From an uncultured Victivallis sp. (GTDB lineage Bacteria > Verrucomicrobiota > Lentisphaeria > Victivallales > Victivallaceae), in assembly GCA_944389935.1 (NCBI GenBank), contig CALXOE010000043.1:1-35139 (forward strand): a stretch of DNA of 35,139 bases, written 5' to 3'. The notes under the pieces were generated by a model, which saw nothing but the letters and a program-made list of their open reading frames with translations, was not told where the DNA came from and made no database searches. Positions 17,129 through 24,043 of this stretch are shown piece after piece. Made by a program: the position numbers and the translations under genes. The number at the start of each line of letters is the position of its first letter. Position 1 is the stretch's first letter.

Positions 17129-17184
17129 CGTCTCTTATCAATTATAGCAGAAAATCGCGCCGAAACAACTGCGAAAAAGAGACG
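17129..17184. promoter_or_regulatory. Inverted repeat pair flanking the GH32 promoter
   Basis: CGTCTCTT (17129-17136) and AAGAGACG (17177-17184) are perfect inverted copies with 40 bp between them, bracketing the promoter. They may be sites for the neighbouring AraC-type regulator; this is inference. Confidence 0.35.
17141..17168 (-). promoter_or_regulatory. Sigma-70-type promoter of GH32
   Basis: On the minus strand TTGTTT (17168-17163), 16-bp spacer, TATAAT (17146-17141), about 40 bases before the ATG at 17101. Confidence 0.6.
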
Positions 17185-17211
17185 GAATGGTGCGATTTCA
17201 GCACATCACAG

Positions 17212-18084
17212 TTATTTATCATCGAAATATTCCTGATTTTCCCGATATTGTCCGGGGGATATGCCGGTCAACTTGCGGAACGCATGGTAAAAATAATGAA
17301 CGTCACGGTGGCCGAGCATCCGGGCCGTATCCGCGATCGTTCCGCCGGAGCGGAAGAGCAGCTCCCGCGCACGATCGAGGTAGATGGAATTCAGAAACTC
17401 CTTGAGCGGGATTCCGATCCGGCGGCGGAAACTCCGGGAGAGGGCGCCGGGGGTCATATTCATCGCCTCGGCCAGTTCGGAAATCCGCAGCTGCGCGGGC
17501 GGCACCGTGTCGAGCAGGGCCAGCATCGGCCCGAATCCGGCGAAGAGTTCGCTGCGTTCGCACAGTGATTCAAGCAGCGGTTCCAAAAAGAGAGAGGCGG
17601 CCATGGCTGCCGCGTTCTGGACGGCCAGAGGATTTTCACTCAGCCAGGCCCGTTCGAGGGCTGCGGCCGTGGCGGCATCTTCCGCCCTGAGCACTCCCGG
17701 CGAGTCGAGGAAGACCGAGCGGCGCGTACGATCGACAAGCCGGAAGTGGGCATAGCAGAGTTGCGAACCCGGAAGATATCGGACGTCGAACGAATGTTCC
17801 GCATTCAGAAGATAAATCCCAGCCGCATCGAGTCGATGGAGGAGTCCGTCGATCCGGATTTCCGCCCCCGGCGAAACCGGCCCGCAGAAGTGGAACAGCC
17901 GGCAGAACGGGGGAGACGGATGGGTGAACCGGTACTCCCGTTCCCGCAGGTCGCATCCGGAATGGAAAATGTCCAGCTCAAGCGTAAGCCGGACAGCCCG
18001 GCAGGTCACTTCCAGCCGGGTTCGGTTCGGAATCCGGTCGAGATCGTGCTGCTCGGCCGCGCGTGATATCAGTACGGGATTCAT
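17212..18084 (-). CDS. AraC-family transcriptional regulator
   Basis: A 290-residue regulator with an N-terminal cupin-like sensing domain and a C-terminal double helix-turn-helix of the AraC/XylS type (ISELAEAMNMTPGALSRSFRRRIGIPLKEFL, then IADTARMLGHRDVHYFYHAFRKLTGISPGQYR). The start at 18084 is preferred because the promoter lies at 18112-18140, so the longer frame to 18177 would begin before the transcript. It is upstream of, and co-directional with, the GH32 and PfkB genes and is the obvious candidate to control them in response to a sugar. Confidence 0.9.
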   Translation of the reverse strand: MNPVLISRAAEQHDLDRIPNRTRLEVTCRAVRLTLELDIFHSGCDLREREYRFTHPSPPFCRLFHFCGPVSPGAEIRIDGLLHRLDAAGIYLLNAEHSFDVRYLPGSQLCYAHFRLVDRTRRSVFLDSPGVLRAEDAATAAALERAWLSENPLAVQNAAAMAASLFLEPLLESLCERSELFAGFGPMLALLDTVPPAQLRISELAEAMNMTPGALSRSFRRRIGIPLKEFLNSIYLDRARELLFRSGGTIADTARMLGHRDVHYFYHAFRKLTGISPGQYRENQEYFDDK

Positions 18085-18111
18085 GACCACTGTTTTCCTT
18101 TGCCGGGGTAC

Positions 18112-18140
18112 AGTATACCACTTCCGGAGAGAAAAAGCAA
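18112..18140 (-). promoter_or_regulatory. Sigma-70-type promoter of the AraC gene
   Basis: On the minus strand TTGCTT (18140-18135), 17-bp spacer, TATACT (18117-18112). Confidence 0.6.
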
Positions 18141-18172
18141 CCTTTCTTTGCGGAAACCGGAAAAAGTGCACT

Positions 18173-18200
18173 TGCATTCTTCCGGATCCGGAATATATTA
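18173..18200 (+). promoter_or_regulatory. Sigma-70-type promoter and strong ribosome site before 18231
   Basis: TTGCAT then, after about 16 bp, TATATT on the plus strand (within about 18173-18200), followed by AGGAGGG at 18210-18216. It points into the open frame of the next entry, which however lacks ATG, GTG or TTG at the proper distance. Confidence 0.45.
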
Positions 18201-18230
18201 GAAGAAGTCAGGAGGGATACTTTCAGTAGA

Positions 18231-18638
18231 ACGGAACATTGCGGATTTGCGATCAAGCCCGGGCAGACGGCTGTCCGGTTCTTTCTGTTTTCCGTTTCTT
18301 TTTCCCTGCTGCTGCTTGCCGTTTGTTTCTTTTCCCTGATCTTCTGTGAGGGCGCTTTTGGCGATACGATTCTGCCGCGGGGGCGTGTTGAGAATGCGGA
18401 GATGTTTTCCGGAGGAGTTCGGAATCTGAAGCGGACTCTCCGCGAGGGAAAAATCCGCCCGCGCCAGACTCCATCCGGAAAGATTTCCCGTGATGCCGAG
18501 AGAGGACCTTCTTTCCAGCGGGGTGATCTCCCGGTTGCGTTTCCGGTGACGATGGATTTTCTGCCGATATTCTCCGTTCTGCGGGAAGTTCTGCTCAATG
18601 CGACGCCGGTTCGAGCCGGTCCTGTTTTGCCTGTCTGA
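18231..18638 (+). CDS. Possible small membrane protein without a canonical start codon
   Basis: I do not recognise the family. The frame ending at 18638 reads KPGQTAVRFFLF and then a strong membrane segment (FSLLLLAVCFFSLIFC), followed by a basic soluble tail; it is open well upstream. A promoter and AGGAGGG precede it, but the only in-frame candidates are ACG at 18231 and ATC at 18252. The first in-frame ATG, at 18402, is beyond the membrane segment. It could be a gene whose start was mutated, a rare-start gene, or chance. About 120 bp of gene-free sequence follows before the next gene. Confidence 0.35.
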   Translation, partial: TEHCGFAIKPGQTAVRFFLFSVSFSLLLLAVCFFSLIFCEGAFGDTILPRGRVENAEMFSGGVRNLKRTLREGKIRPRQTPSGKISRDAERGPSFQRGDLPVAFPVTMDFLPIFSVLREVLLNATPVRAGPVLPV

Positions 18639-18761
18639 TTTGATTTTCTCCGCATTCGATCAATTCGCAGCGGCGCCGGGGCCCCGCAATCAGGCAAAAT
18701 CCCGGAATCCTCGTCCGACCGGTTCGGGGGGATCGTTTTAATTTTAACAACAGGAATTTTT

Positions 18762-19727
18762 ATGTTGACGTTGATCACCGCGGTGGCGGTAGCCATGGGT
18801 ATCTCCTTTCTCTGTTCTGTGATGGAAGCGGCTCTTTTGAGCCTCAATCCCGGAAAACTCGCATTGATAAGCAAACGCCATCCGAGGCTCGGCAGAATCT
18901 GCGAGGGACTCAAGAGCGACATCGAGAAACCGATTGCGGTCATCCTGATTCTGAACACGGCTGCGCACACATTCGGCGCGGCGATCGCCGGGGCGCAGTT
19001 CGACAGCCTCTACGGGAGTGATTACATCTGGCTCTTCTCATTGATTTTTACGGTGCTGATGGTGCAGTACACGGAGATTCTGCCGAAGACGATCGGGGTT
19101 CGATTCAATGCGTTCGTGATGGCGCACACGGCGCGCATTCTGAAGTTTGCGATCGTGCTCATGACCCCGGTCATCTGGCTGGTCCACTTTATCAACCGTC
19201 CGTTCGAGGGAAAAGAACAGCCGGAACACGCCGGGAATGAGATGGAGGAAGAACTTGACGCCCTCGCCTCTATGGCGCGCCAGGCGAAGCACATCACGCC
19301 GACACAGGAGCAGGCGATTCAGGAGATTCCGGACCTGAAAGAGGACCGGATCTGTGAACTTATGGTGCCGCGGGCGGAGATGGTCTGTCTGCGCGAGAGC
19401 ATGTCGCGCGACGAAGTGCTCGAGACTGCGCGCCGCAGTCCTCATTCGCGTTACCCGGTCGTTTCCGGGCGTGATCCGGAGTCGTTCTCGGGAGTTCTGG
19501 AGATCCGGCAGCTTCTGTTCAACGACGGCGACTGGCGCGGACTTCTGCGCCCCGCCCCGGTCGTTTCGGGCGATGAGTTTCAGCTTCTGCTTGCGGAGAA
19601 TATCGAAAAACTCGACTCCCGGCTGCTGCTCGTGAAAGGAAAATCCTCCGAGATCATCGGTATGATCACCACGAATGATCTGCTCATGAAGCTGTTCCAG
19701 AAAGCGGAACCGGACACCGCGGCGTGA
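18762..19727 (+). CDS. CNNM/DUF21 membrane protein with CBS domains (CorC/hemolysin-C-like)
   Basis: A 321-residue protein. Residues 1-150 form a DUF21/CNNM membrane domain with several helices and the LCSVMEAALLSLNPGKL and EILPKTIGVRFN signatures. The C-terminal half is a CBS pair (ICELMVPRAEMVCLRESMSRDEVLE, SRYPVVSG, EIIGMITTNDLLMKL) that usually binds adenine nucleotides. Members are linked to Mg2+/Co2+ transport or resistance. It is shorter than many because no CorC/HlyC transporter-associated domain follows. AGGA precedes the ATG and a strong terminator follows. Confidence 0.9.
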   Translation: MLTLITAVAVAMGISFLCSVMEAALLSLNPGKLALISKRHPRLGRICEGLKSDIEKPIAVILILNTAAHTFGAAIAGAQFDSLYGSDYIWLFSLIFTVLMVQYTEILPKTIGVRFNAFVMAHTARILKFAIVLMTPVIWLVHFINRPFEGKEQPEHAGNEMEEELDALASMARQAKHITPTQEQAIQEIPDLKEDRICELMVPRAEMVCLRESMSRDEVLETARRSPHSRYPVVSGRDPESFSGVLEIRQLLFNDGDWRGLLRPAPVVSGDEFQLLLAENIEKLDSRLLLVKGKSSEIIGMITTNDLLMKLFQKAEPDTAA

Positions 19728-19793
19728 CGTTTCCGCCGCGCGCATTGCCGCATTTCTTTTTTTACGGGACGGAGTGTGCGGACGCCCTCCCGG

Positions 19794-19839
19794 AAACGGC
19801 GGATTTCCCTTTGCGATTTTGAGGGAAAATCCGCCGTTT
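19794..19839 (+). terminator. Strong hairpin terminator after the CNNM gene
   Basis: AAACGGCGGATTTCCCT (19794-19810) pairs with AGGGAAAATCCGCCGTTT (19822-19839) with one bulged base. The T-tract after it is interrupted. Confidence 0.75.
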
Positions 19840-19844
19840 CATCA

Positions 19845-19866
19845 TTTTCCCGTTATTTTTCCGTCA
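19845..19866 (-). repeat. TGACGGAAAAA-type 11-bp repeat, two units
   Basis: On the minus strand TGACGGAAAAA (19866-19856) then TAACGGGAAAA (19855-19845). No gene ends here on the minus strand, unlike the copies at 356 and 16072. Confidence 0.65.
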
Positions 19867-19935
19867 CTTTTGTAATAAGTTGATTATCAATATATTTTCT
19901 CGATTATAACCCGATGGAGGCAGAATAGGCCCATT

Positions 19936-19957
19936 TTCATCCGTCATTTTTCCGTCA
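19936..19957 (-). repeat. TGACGGAAAAA-type 11-bp repeat, two units
   Basis: On the minus strand TGACGGAAAAA (19957-19947) then TGACGGATGAA (19946-19936). Part of the 370-bp gene-free stretch before the MoxR gene. Confidence 0.65.
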
Positions 19958-20012
19958 AATCGGGGTTTTGCACCATTTTGTGAAAAGTTCCATATAAAAA
20001 TATGATTTCAGG

Positions 20013-20042
20013 GGTTGAAAAATTCTGTCAACCTTTTATGTT
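20013..20042 (+). promoter_or_regulatory. Promoter of the MoxR/VWA operon with inverted repeat over the -35
   Basis: TTGAAA (20015-20020), 16-bp spacer, TATGTT (20037-20042). GGTTGA (20013-20018) and TCAACC (20028-20033) form an inverted repeat overlapping the -35 and spacer, a possible repressor site. Confidence 0.45.
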
Positions 20043-20095
20043 ACCTCTAACAGGTTCACCGAGGACCGAAACAACCGAATAGAGGAGTTCAGTCA

Positions 20096-21118
20096 ATGGA
20101 ACAGAAAGATATCGAAAAATTCCAGGCCGAAGCGCAGATCTGCGCCCAGCCGCTTCAGCGGATTAAAACCGAGATGGGCCGCGTCATCGCCGGTCAGGAG
20201 AAACTCATCGACCGGCTGCTGCTCGCACTGGTCGCGGACGGCCATGTGCTGCTCGAGGGCGTGCCGGGGCTGGCGAAAACACTCGCAGTCAAAACGCTCG
20301 CGCAGACGCTTTCAGGCACGTTCGCCCGATTGCAGTTCACGCCCGACCTGCTTCCCGCCGACGTGATCGGCACGCGCATCTACAATGCCGAAACGCACGA
20401 ATTCTCGACCCGCATCGGGCCGGTTTTCGCAAATATCGTCCTTGCGGACGAGATCAACCGCGCCCCTGCGAAAGTTCAGAGCGCATTGCTCGAAGCGATG
20501 CAGGAAAAACAGATCACGATCGCAGGCGAATGCTTCAAACTGCCGAAACCGTTCCTCGTAATGGCCACGCAGAACCCGATCGAACAGGAGGGCACCTATC
20601 CGCTGCCGGAGGCGCAGCTTGACCGGTTCATGTTCAAGCTCGAAGTCGGCTATCCCTCGCGCAGCGACGAAGCCGCCGTGATCGAACGCATGGCGCGGCC
20701 GGTTCCCGTAACCGACGTGTCGGCCGTTGCGACGCTCGACGATGTGCTGCGCGCGAGAACGATGCTCGAGAACGTCTATCTTGACGAGAAGATCGTGCAG
20801 TATATTCTCGACCTTGTCATTGCGACCCGGCCGGGCTGTCGCGCGGAGCTCTCCGACCGGCAGGCGGGAGCGAAACTCGGCGAACTCGACGGGCTGGTCA
20901 GTTTCGGTGCGTCGCCGCGTGCATCGATCGCGCTGGCGATTGCGGCCCGCGCTTCGGCGCTGCTCGCGGGCAGGGCGTATGTGCTGCCGCAGGATGTGAA
21001 AAACGTCGCGCCGGAGGTGCTGCGCCACCGGATCGTGCTCTCCTACGAAGCCGAGGCCGAGAACATCAATGCCGACGCAGTGATCGCCAAGCTCCTTTCC
21101 GAGCTGCGGACACCCTAG
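20096..21118 (+). CDS. MoxR-type AAA+ ATPase
   Basis: A 340-residue MoxR-family ATPase, a chaperone-like AAA+ protein that works with VWA-domain partners. Walker A is GVPGLAKT (55-62), Walker B VLADEINRAP (about 115-124), sensor ATQNPIEQEGTYPLPEAQLDRF; the C-terminal helical lid follows. GAGGAG nine bases upstream supports the ATG. It leads an operon with DUF58, membrane and VWA proteins, the arrangement of Bat (Bacteroides aerotolerance) loci. Confidence 0.94.
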   Translation: MEQKDIEKFQAEAQICAQPLQRIKTEMGRVIAGQEKLIDRLLLALVADGHVLLEGVPGLAKTLAVKTLAQTLSGTFARLQFTPDLLPADVIGTRIYNAETHEFSTRIGPVFANIVLADEINRAPAKVQSALLEAMQEKQITIAGECFKLPKPFLVMATQNPIEQEGTYPLPEAQLDRFMFKLEVGYPSRSDEAAVIERMARPVPVTDVSAVATLDDVLRARTMLENVYLDEKIVQYILDLVIATRPGCRAELSDRQAGAKLGELDGLVSFGASPRASIALAIAARASALLAGRAYVLPQDVKNVAPEVLRHRIVLSYEAEAENINADAVIAKLLSELRTP

Positions 21119-21136
21119 TCCGGGGAGGAGGTGCGC

Positions 21137-22021
21137 ATGCTGCCGTCTGAAATTTCCAAACAGATCCGGCTGCTCGAAATCCGCACGAACCGCATGGTCG
21201 ATGAAATCACCGGAGGTGCGTATCGCAGCGCCTTCAAGGGGCGCGGCATCGAATTCGAGGAGGTCCGGGAGTACACCGTCGAGGACGACGTCCGCGATAT
21301 CGACTGGAACGTGTCGGCGCGGATGGGTGTCCCGTATGTGAAGAAGTATGTCGAGGAGCGCGAACTCTCCGTGCTGCTGCTGGTCGACGTCTCCGCCTCC
21401 GGCGTGTTCGGGTCGGCGGAGCGGAACAAGCGGCAGACCGCCGCGGAGCTCGCGGCGATCCTCGCGTTCAGCGCCGCCCGCAACGGCGACAAGGTCGGGC
21501 TGCTGATGTTCAGCGACCGGATCGAACTCTATGTTCCCCCGAAATCGGGGCGCAGCCATACGCTGCGGCTGATCCGGGAGATGCTCGCGTTTGAGCCCGT
21601 GTCGAAAGGGACGAACATCGACCTCGCGTTGCGCGAGAGCGCTCAACTGCTGAAAAAACGCAGCGTCGTTTTTCTGCTGAGCGACCTGATTGACGCTCAG
21701 AATTTCGAGATGAGCTTGAAGATTCTGAACCGCAAGCACGACGTGATCGTGGCCGGGATCGTCGATCCCACCGAAAAACGGTGGCCGTCGCTTCTGCCGG
21801 TTATGGTCGAAGATGCCGAGACCGGCCGCCAGATCCGGTTCGGGGGCGGGAAACGGGCGCTGAAAAAACTCGATGAAGCGTTCGATGCCGCCCGGCGCGC
21901 GCGCCGGGAGGTATGCCGCCGTGCGCGTGTCGACCTTGTGGAAATCGGAAACAATCGGGATGTGCTGCTGCCGATGGTGGAGTTCTTTTCCCGACGGCGT
22001 CGCCAGGCGGGGAGGGGGTGA
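21137..22021 (+). CDS. DUF58-domain protein (VWA-like), MoxR partner
   Basis: A 294-residue soluble protein with the DUF58 core GRGIEFEEVREYTVEDDVRDIDWNVSARMG followed by a VWA-like fold (SVLLLVDVSASG, with the metal-site residues DVSAS; GDKVGLLMFSD; VVFLLSDLID). ATG 21137 is chosen because GGAGGAGG lies six bases upstream; the GTG at 21131 touches that site. It lies between the MoxR ATPase and a membrane protein in one operon and probably acts with the ATPase at the membrane. Confidence 0.92.
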   Translation: MLPSEISKQIRLLEIRTNRMVDEITGGAYRSAFKGRGIEFEEVREYTVEDDVRDIDWNVSARMGVPYVKKYVEERELSVLLLVDVSASGVFGSAERNKRQTAAELAAILAFSAARNGDKVGLLMFSDRIELYVPPKSGRSHTLRLIREMLAFEPVSKGTNIDLALRESAQLLKKRSVVFLLSDLIDAQNFEMSLKILNRKHDVIVAGIVDPTEKRWPSLLPVMVEDAETGRQIRFGGGKRALKKLDEAFDAARRARREVCRRARVDLVEIGNNRDVLLPMVEFFSRRRRQAGRG

Positions 22022-22024
22022 ACC

Positions 22025-22972
22025 ATGAAACAGTGGAAATGGATCTTTACTGCGATCGTCGCGGCAGTGATTCTGCTGCCGCTGCTGGTCTACGGGACCG
22101 GTTGGTTGCTCAGTTTCCGGGAAACGGCTGAATTTGAGCTGCCTGCTGAAGCGGTTCTCGCCAGGGCCGGAGAGATCGAAGTCGGCACCCCCGTCGCCGG
22201 GAGTGTGGAGTTCACGCTGCCGCTCTGCCGCTCGGTCGACAGTGCGGAGCTCAAACCCGGAGAGGGTTCGCTCGCGGTCGGGAGTGTCCGCATCGAGCGG
22301 TCCGGGTGGCGTTTCACGCGCCGGACGTGGCGGATCTCGTTCGAGCTGTGCGCGCTGCGCGATGGAGCGGTCAAGGGGGGAGTTCTGGAGTTGGAACTCT
22401 CCGGAAATCCGCCGGTACGTGGAGAAGTTGAGATCCCGGGTTTCACCGCCGTTCTTACGCCTCCGGAACCGGGGACGGAGCTGGAGCTGGCCGGCGCGCT
22501 CGAACTGCCGCAGAAGTCGAACCGGATCTGGTGGATCGCTGGCGGAGCAGTCGCCGCGGTCGTCGCGATCGTACTGTTGCTGCTGCGCCGTCGCCGTTCA
22601 CGCGGTTTGTCGCTGCAGGAACGCACGCTCGGGCTCCTGACGGCGCTCGGGCTTGAGTTGAGCAGCAGACGGATTTCGGTCGAAGAGGGGATCGCGCGGC
22701 TGAGCGATCTTGTGCGGGGTTATCTTGAGGAGCGGTTCGGTATTCCGGTTTCGACCCGTACCACGCCGGAGTTTCTGGCCGATCTCGATCGGGACGATTC
22801 CGTGCTGCCGGATTCGGAGCGGCTGTTTCTGCGGGAATTTCTCGAATCGGCCGACCGTGTGAAATTCGCGGCGCTGACGCCGGAGGCGGGGTTGTTTGAA
22901 CAGGCGCTCGAGAGTGCCCGGAAACTGGTCGAGTCGACCCGTCCCGCCGATTCGGAAGGAGGTGCGAAATGA
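22025..22972 (+). CDS. Membrane protein of the Bat-type operon
   Basis: A 315-residue protein with a signal-anchor helix (WIFTAIVAAVILLPLLVYGTGWLL), an exported beta-rich region of about 140 residues, a second membrane helix (IWWIAGGAVAAVVAIVLLLLRRRR) and a cytoplasmic helical tail (SVEEGIARLSDLVRGYLEERFGIPVSTRTTPEFL). The tail resembles the DUF4381-type component found between DUF58 and VWA genes in these operons; the exported part has no match I can name. It starts three bases after the DUF58 gene and overlaps the VWA gene by four bases. Confidence 0.8.
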   Translation: MKQWKWIFTAIVAAVILLPLLVYGTGWLLSFRETAEFELPAEAVLARAGEIEVGTPVAGSVEFTLPLCRSVDSAELKPGEGSLAVGSVRIERSGWRFTRRTWRISFELCALRDGAVKGGVLELELSGNPPVRGEVEIPGFTAVLTPPEPGTELELAGALELPQKSNRIWWIAGGAVAAVVAIVLLLLRRRRSRGLSLQERTLGLLTALGLELSSRRISVEEGIARLSDLVRGYLEERFGIPVSTRTTPEFLADLDRDDSVLPDSERLFLREFLESADRVKFAALTPEAGLFEQALESARKLVESTRPADSEGGAK

Positions 22973-23982
22973 TCGAATTTGCTTATCCCTGGCTGCTGCT
23001 GCTCCTGCTGTTGCTGCCGCTGATCGGGGTCTACTGCGTCTACCGCCAGAAACAGCCGTCGATCACGGTTTCGACGGTGGCGCCGTTTGAGTCGGTCCGG
23101 GCGGCGCGGCGGCCGGGAATCCCGCTCACGTGCATGCTGCTGGCGCTCGGGGTGACGATCGTTGCGCTCGCGCGTCCGCGTATCGGGAACGAGAAGTTTC
23201 TGATCCGTTCGCAGGGGATCGACATCGTACTGGCGATCGACCTCTCCGGCAGTATGGCGGCGTACGACGTTCCGCCGGAGATTCGATCGGGTCGCCAGCT
23301 TGTGAACGCGATCAAGGACGGCAGTTTGAAGAACCGGCTCGACGTTGCGAAAGATGAGATTCGCAAATTCATCGAGGCCCGCCCGAACGACCGGATCGGT
23401 CTGGTCGGATTTGCGGAGGCGGCCTACAATCTCGCGCCGCCGACGCTCGATCATGCGTGGCTCTTCTCGCATCTGAAGAGTCTGGAGCCGGGAGTGCTTG
23501 GTGATTTGACCGGAATCGCCTCGGCGCTCGGAACCGGTGTGAGCCGACTGAAAGACTCGGACGCACCGCGCCGTGTGCTCGTGCTCTTCACGGACGGCGC
23601 GAACACCGCGCGGAACCGGCTTACGCCGGAGCAGGCCGCGGAACTTGCGAAGAAGTTCAACGTCGTCATTCACACGGTCGGGATCGGCAGCGACAACGCG
23701 GTCGGCGTTTTCGGCGGGATGATTCAGCGCCAGGAGGGGAGTTTCGATGAGAAACTCCTGCAGGAACTCGCGAACATCACGGGCGGGCGCTACTTCCGCG
23801 CCGCCGACGCCGAGGGAATGAAACAGGTGATGGAGGAGATCAACCGGCTCGAAAAAACCGTCGTCGAACAGCCGAAATACACAGAGTATCGGGAATTTGC
23901 GCCGCGTCTCGCGCTGGTGGCGCTGGCGCTGATGGCATTCGCGTATCTGACGCAGTGCACGTGGCGGCTCCGGTTGCCGTGA
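22969..23982 (+). CDS. VWA-domain membrane protein, BatA-like
   Basis: A 337-residue protein with two N-terminal membrane helices (about 5-24 and 50-69), a VWA domain with a full metal-ion-dependent adhesion site (D91-L-S-G-S of AIDLSGSMAAYD; the TGIASALGTG threonine; LFTDGANT) and a C-terminal membrane helix. This is the BatA/Aerotolerance layout. Bat operons in other phyla have linked oxidative stress or envelope function; the role here is inferred. It is the last gene of the operon, before a hairpin terminator. No separate BatB, BatC or full BatD gene is present. Confidence 0.92.
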   Translation: MIEFAYPWLLLLLLLLPLIGVYCVYRQKQPSITVSTVAPFESVRAARRPGIPLTCMLLALGVTIVALARPRIGNEKFLIRSQGIDIVLAIDLSGSMAAYDVPPEIRSGRQLVNAIKDGSLKNRLDVAKDEIRKFIEARPNDRIGLVGFAEAAYNLAPPTLDHAWLFSHLKSLEPGVLGDLTGIASALGTGVSRLKDSDAPRRVLVLFTDGANTARNRLTPEQAAELAKKFNVVIHTVGIGSDNAVGVFGGMIQRQEGSFDEKLLQELANITGGRYFRAADAEGMKQVMEEINRLEKTVVEQPKYTEYREFAPRLALVALALMAFAYLTQCTWRLRLP

Positions 23983-24006
23983 AAAAATTCCGTGGATTCT
24001 CATGTT

Positions 24007-24041
24007 CCCGCAGAAAGCAGAGATGTTTCCTGCGGGTTTTT
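24007..24041 (+). terminator. Terminator after the MoxR/VWA operon
   Basis: CCCGCAG (24007-24013) pairs with CTGCGGG (24030-24036), followed by TTTTTG. It sits between convergent genes and may serve the LacI-type gene as well. Confidence 0.7.
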
Positions 24042-24043
24042 GT

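Noticed and set aside
18402..18638. A 78-codon gene starting at ATG 18402
   Set aside because: The frame's membrane segment lies upstream of that ATG, and the promoter and ribosome site are about 190 bases further upstream.
20312..21739. 475-codon minus-strand open frame
   Set aside because: It spans two well-supported genes (MoxR and DUF58) on the other strand and has no recognisable domain.
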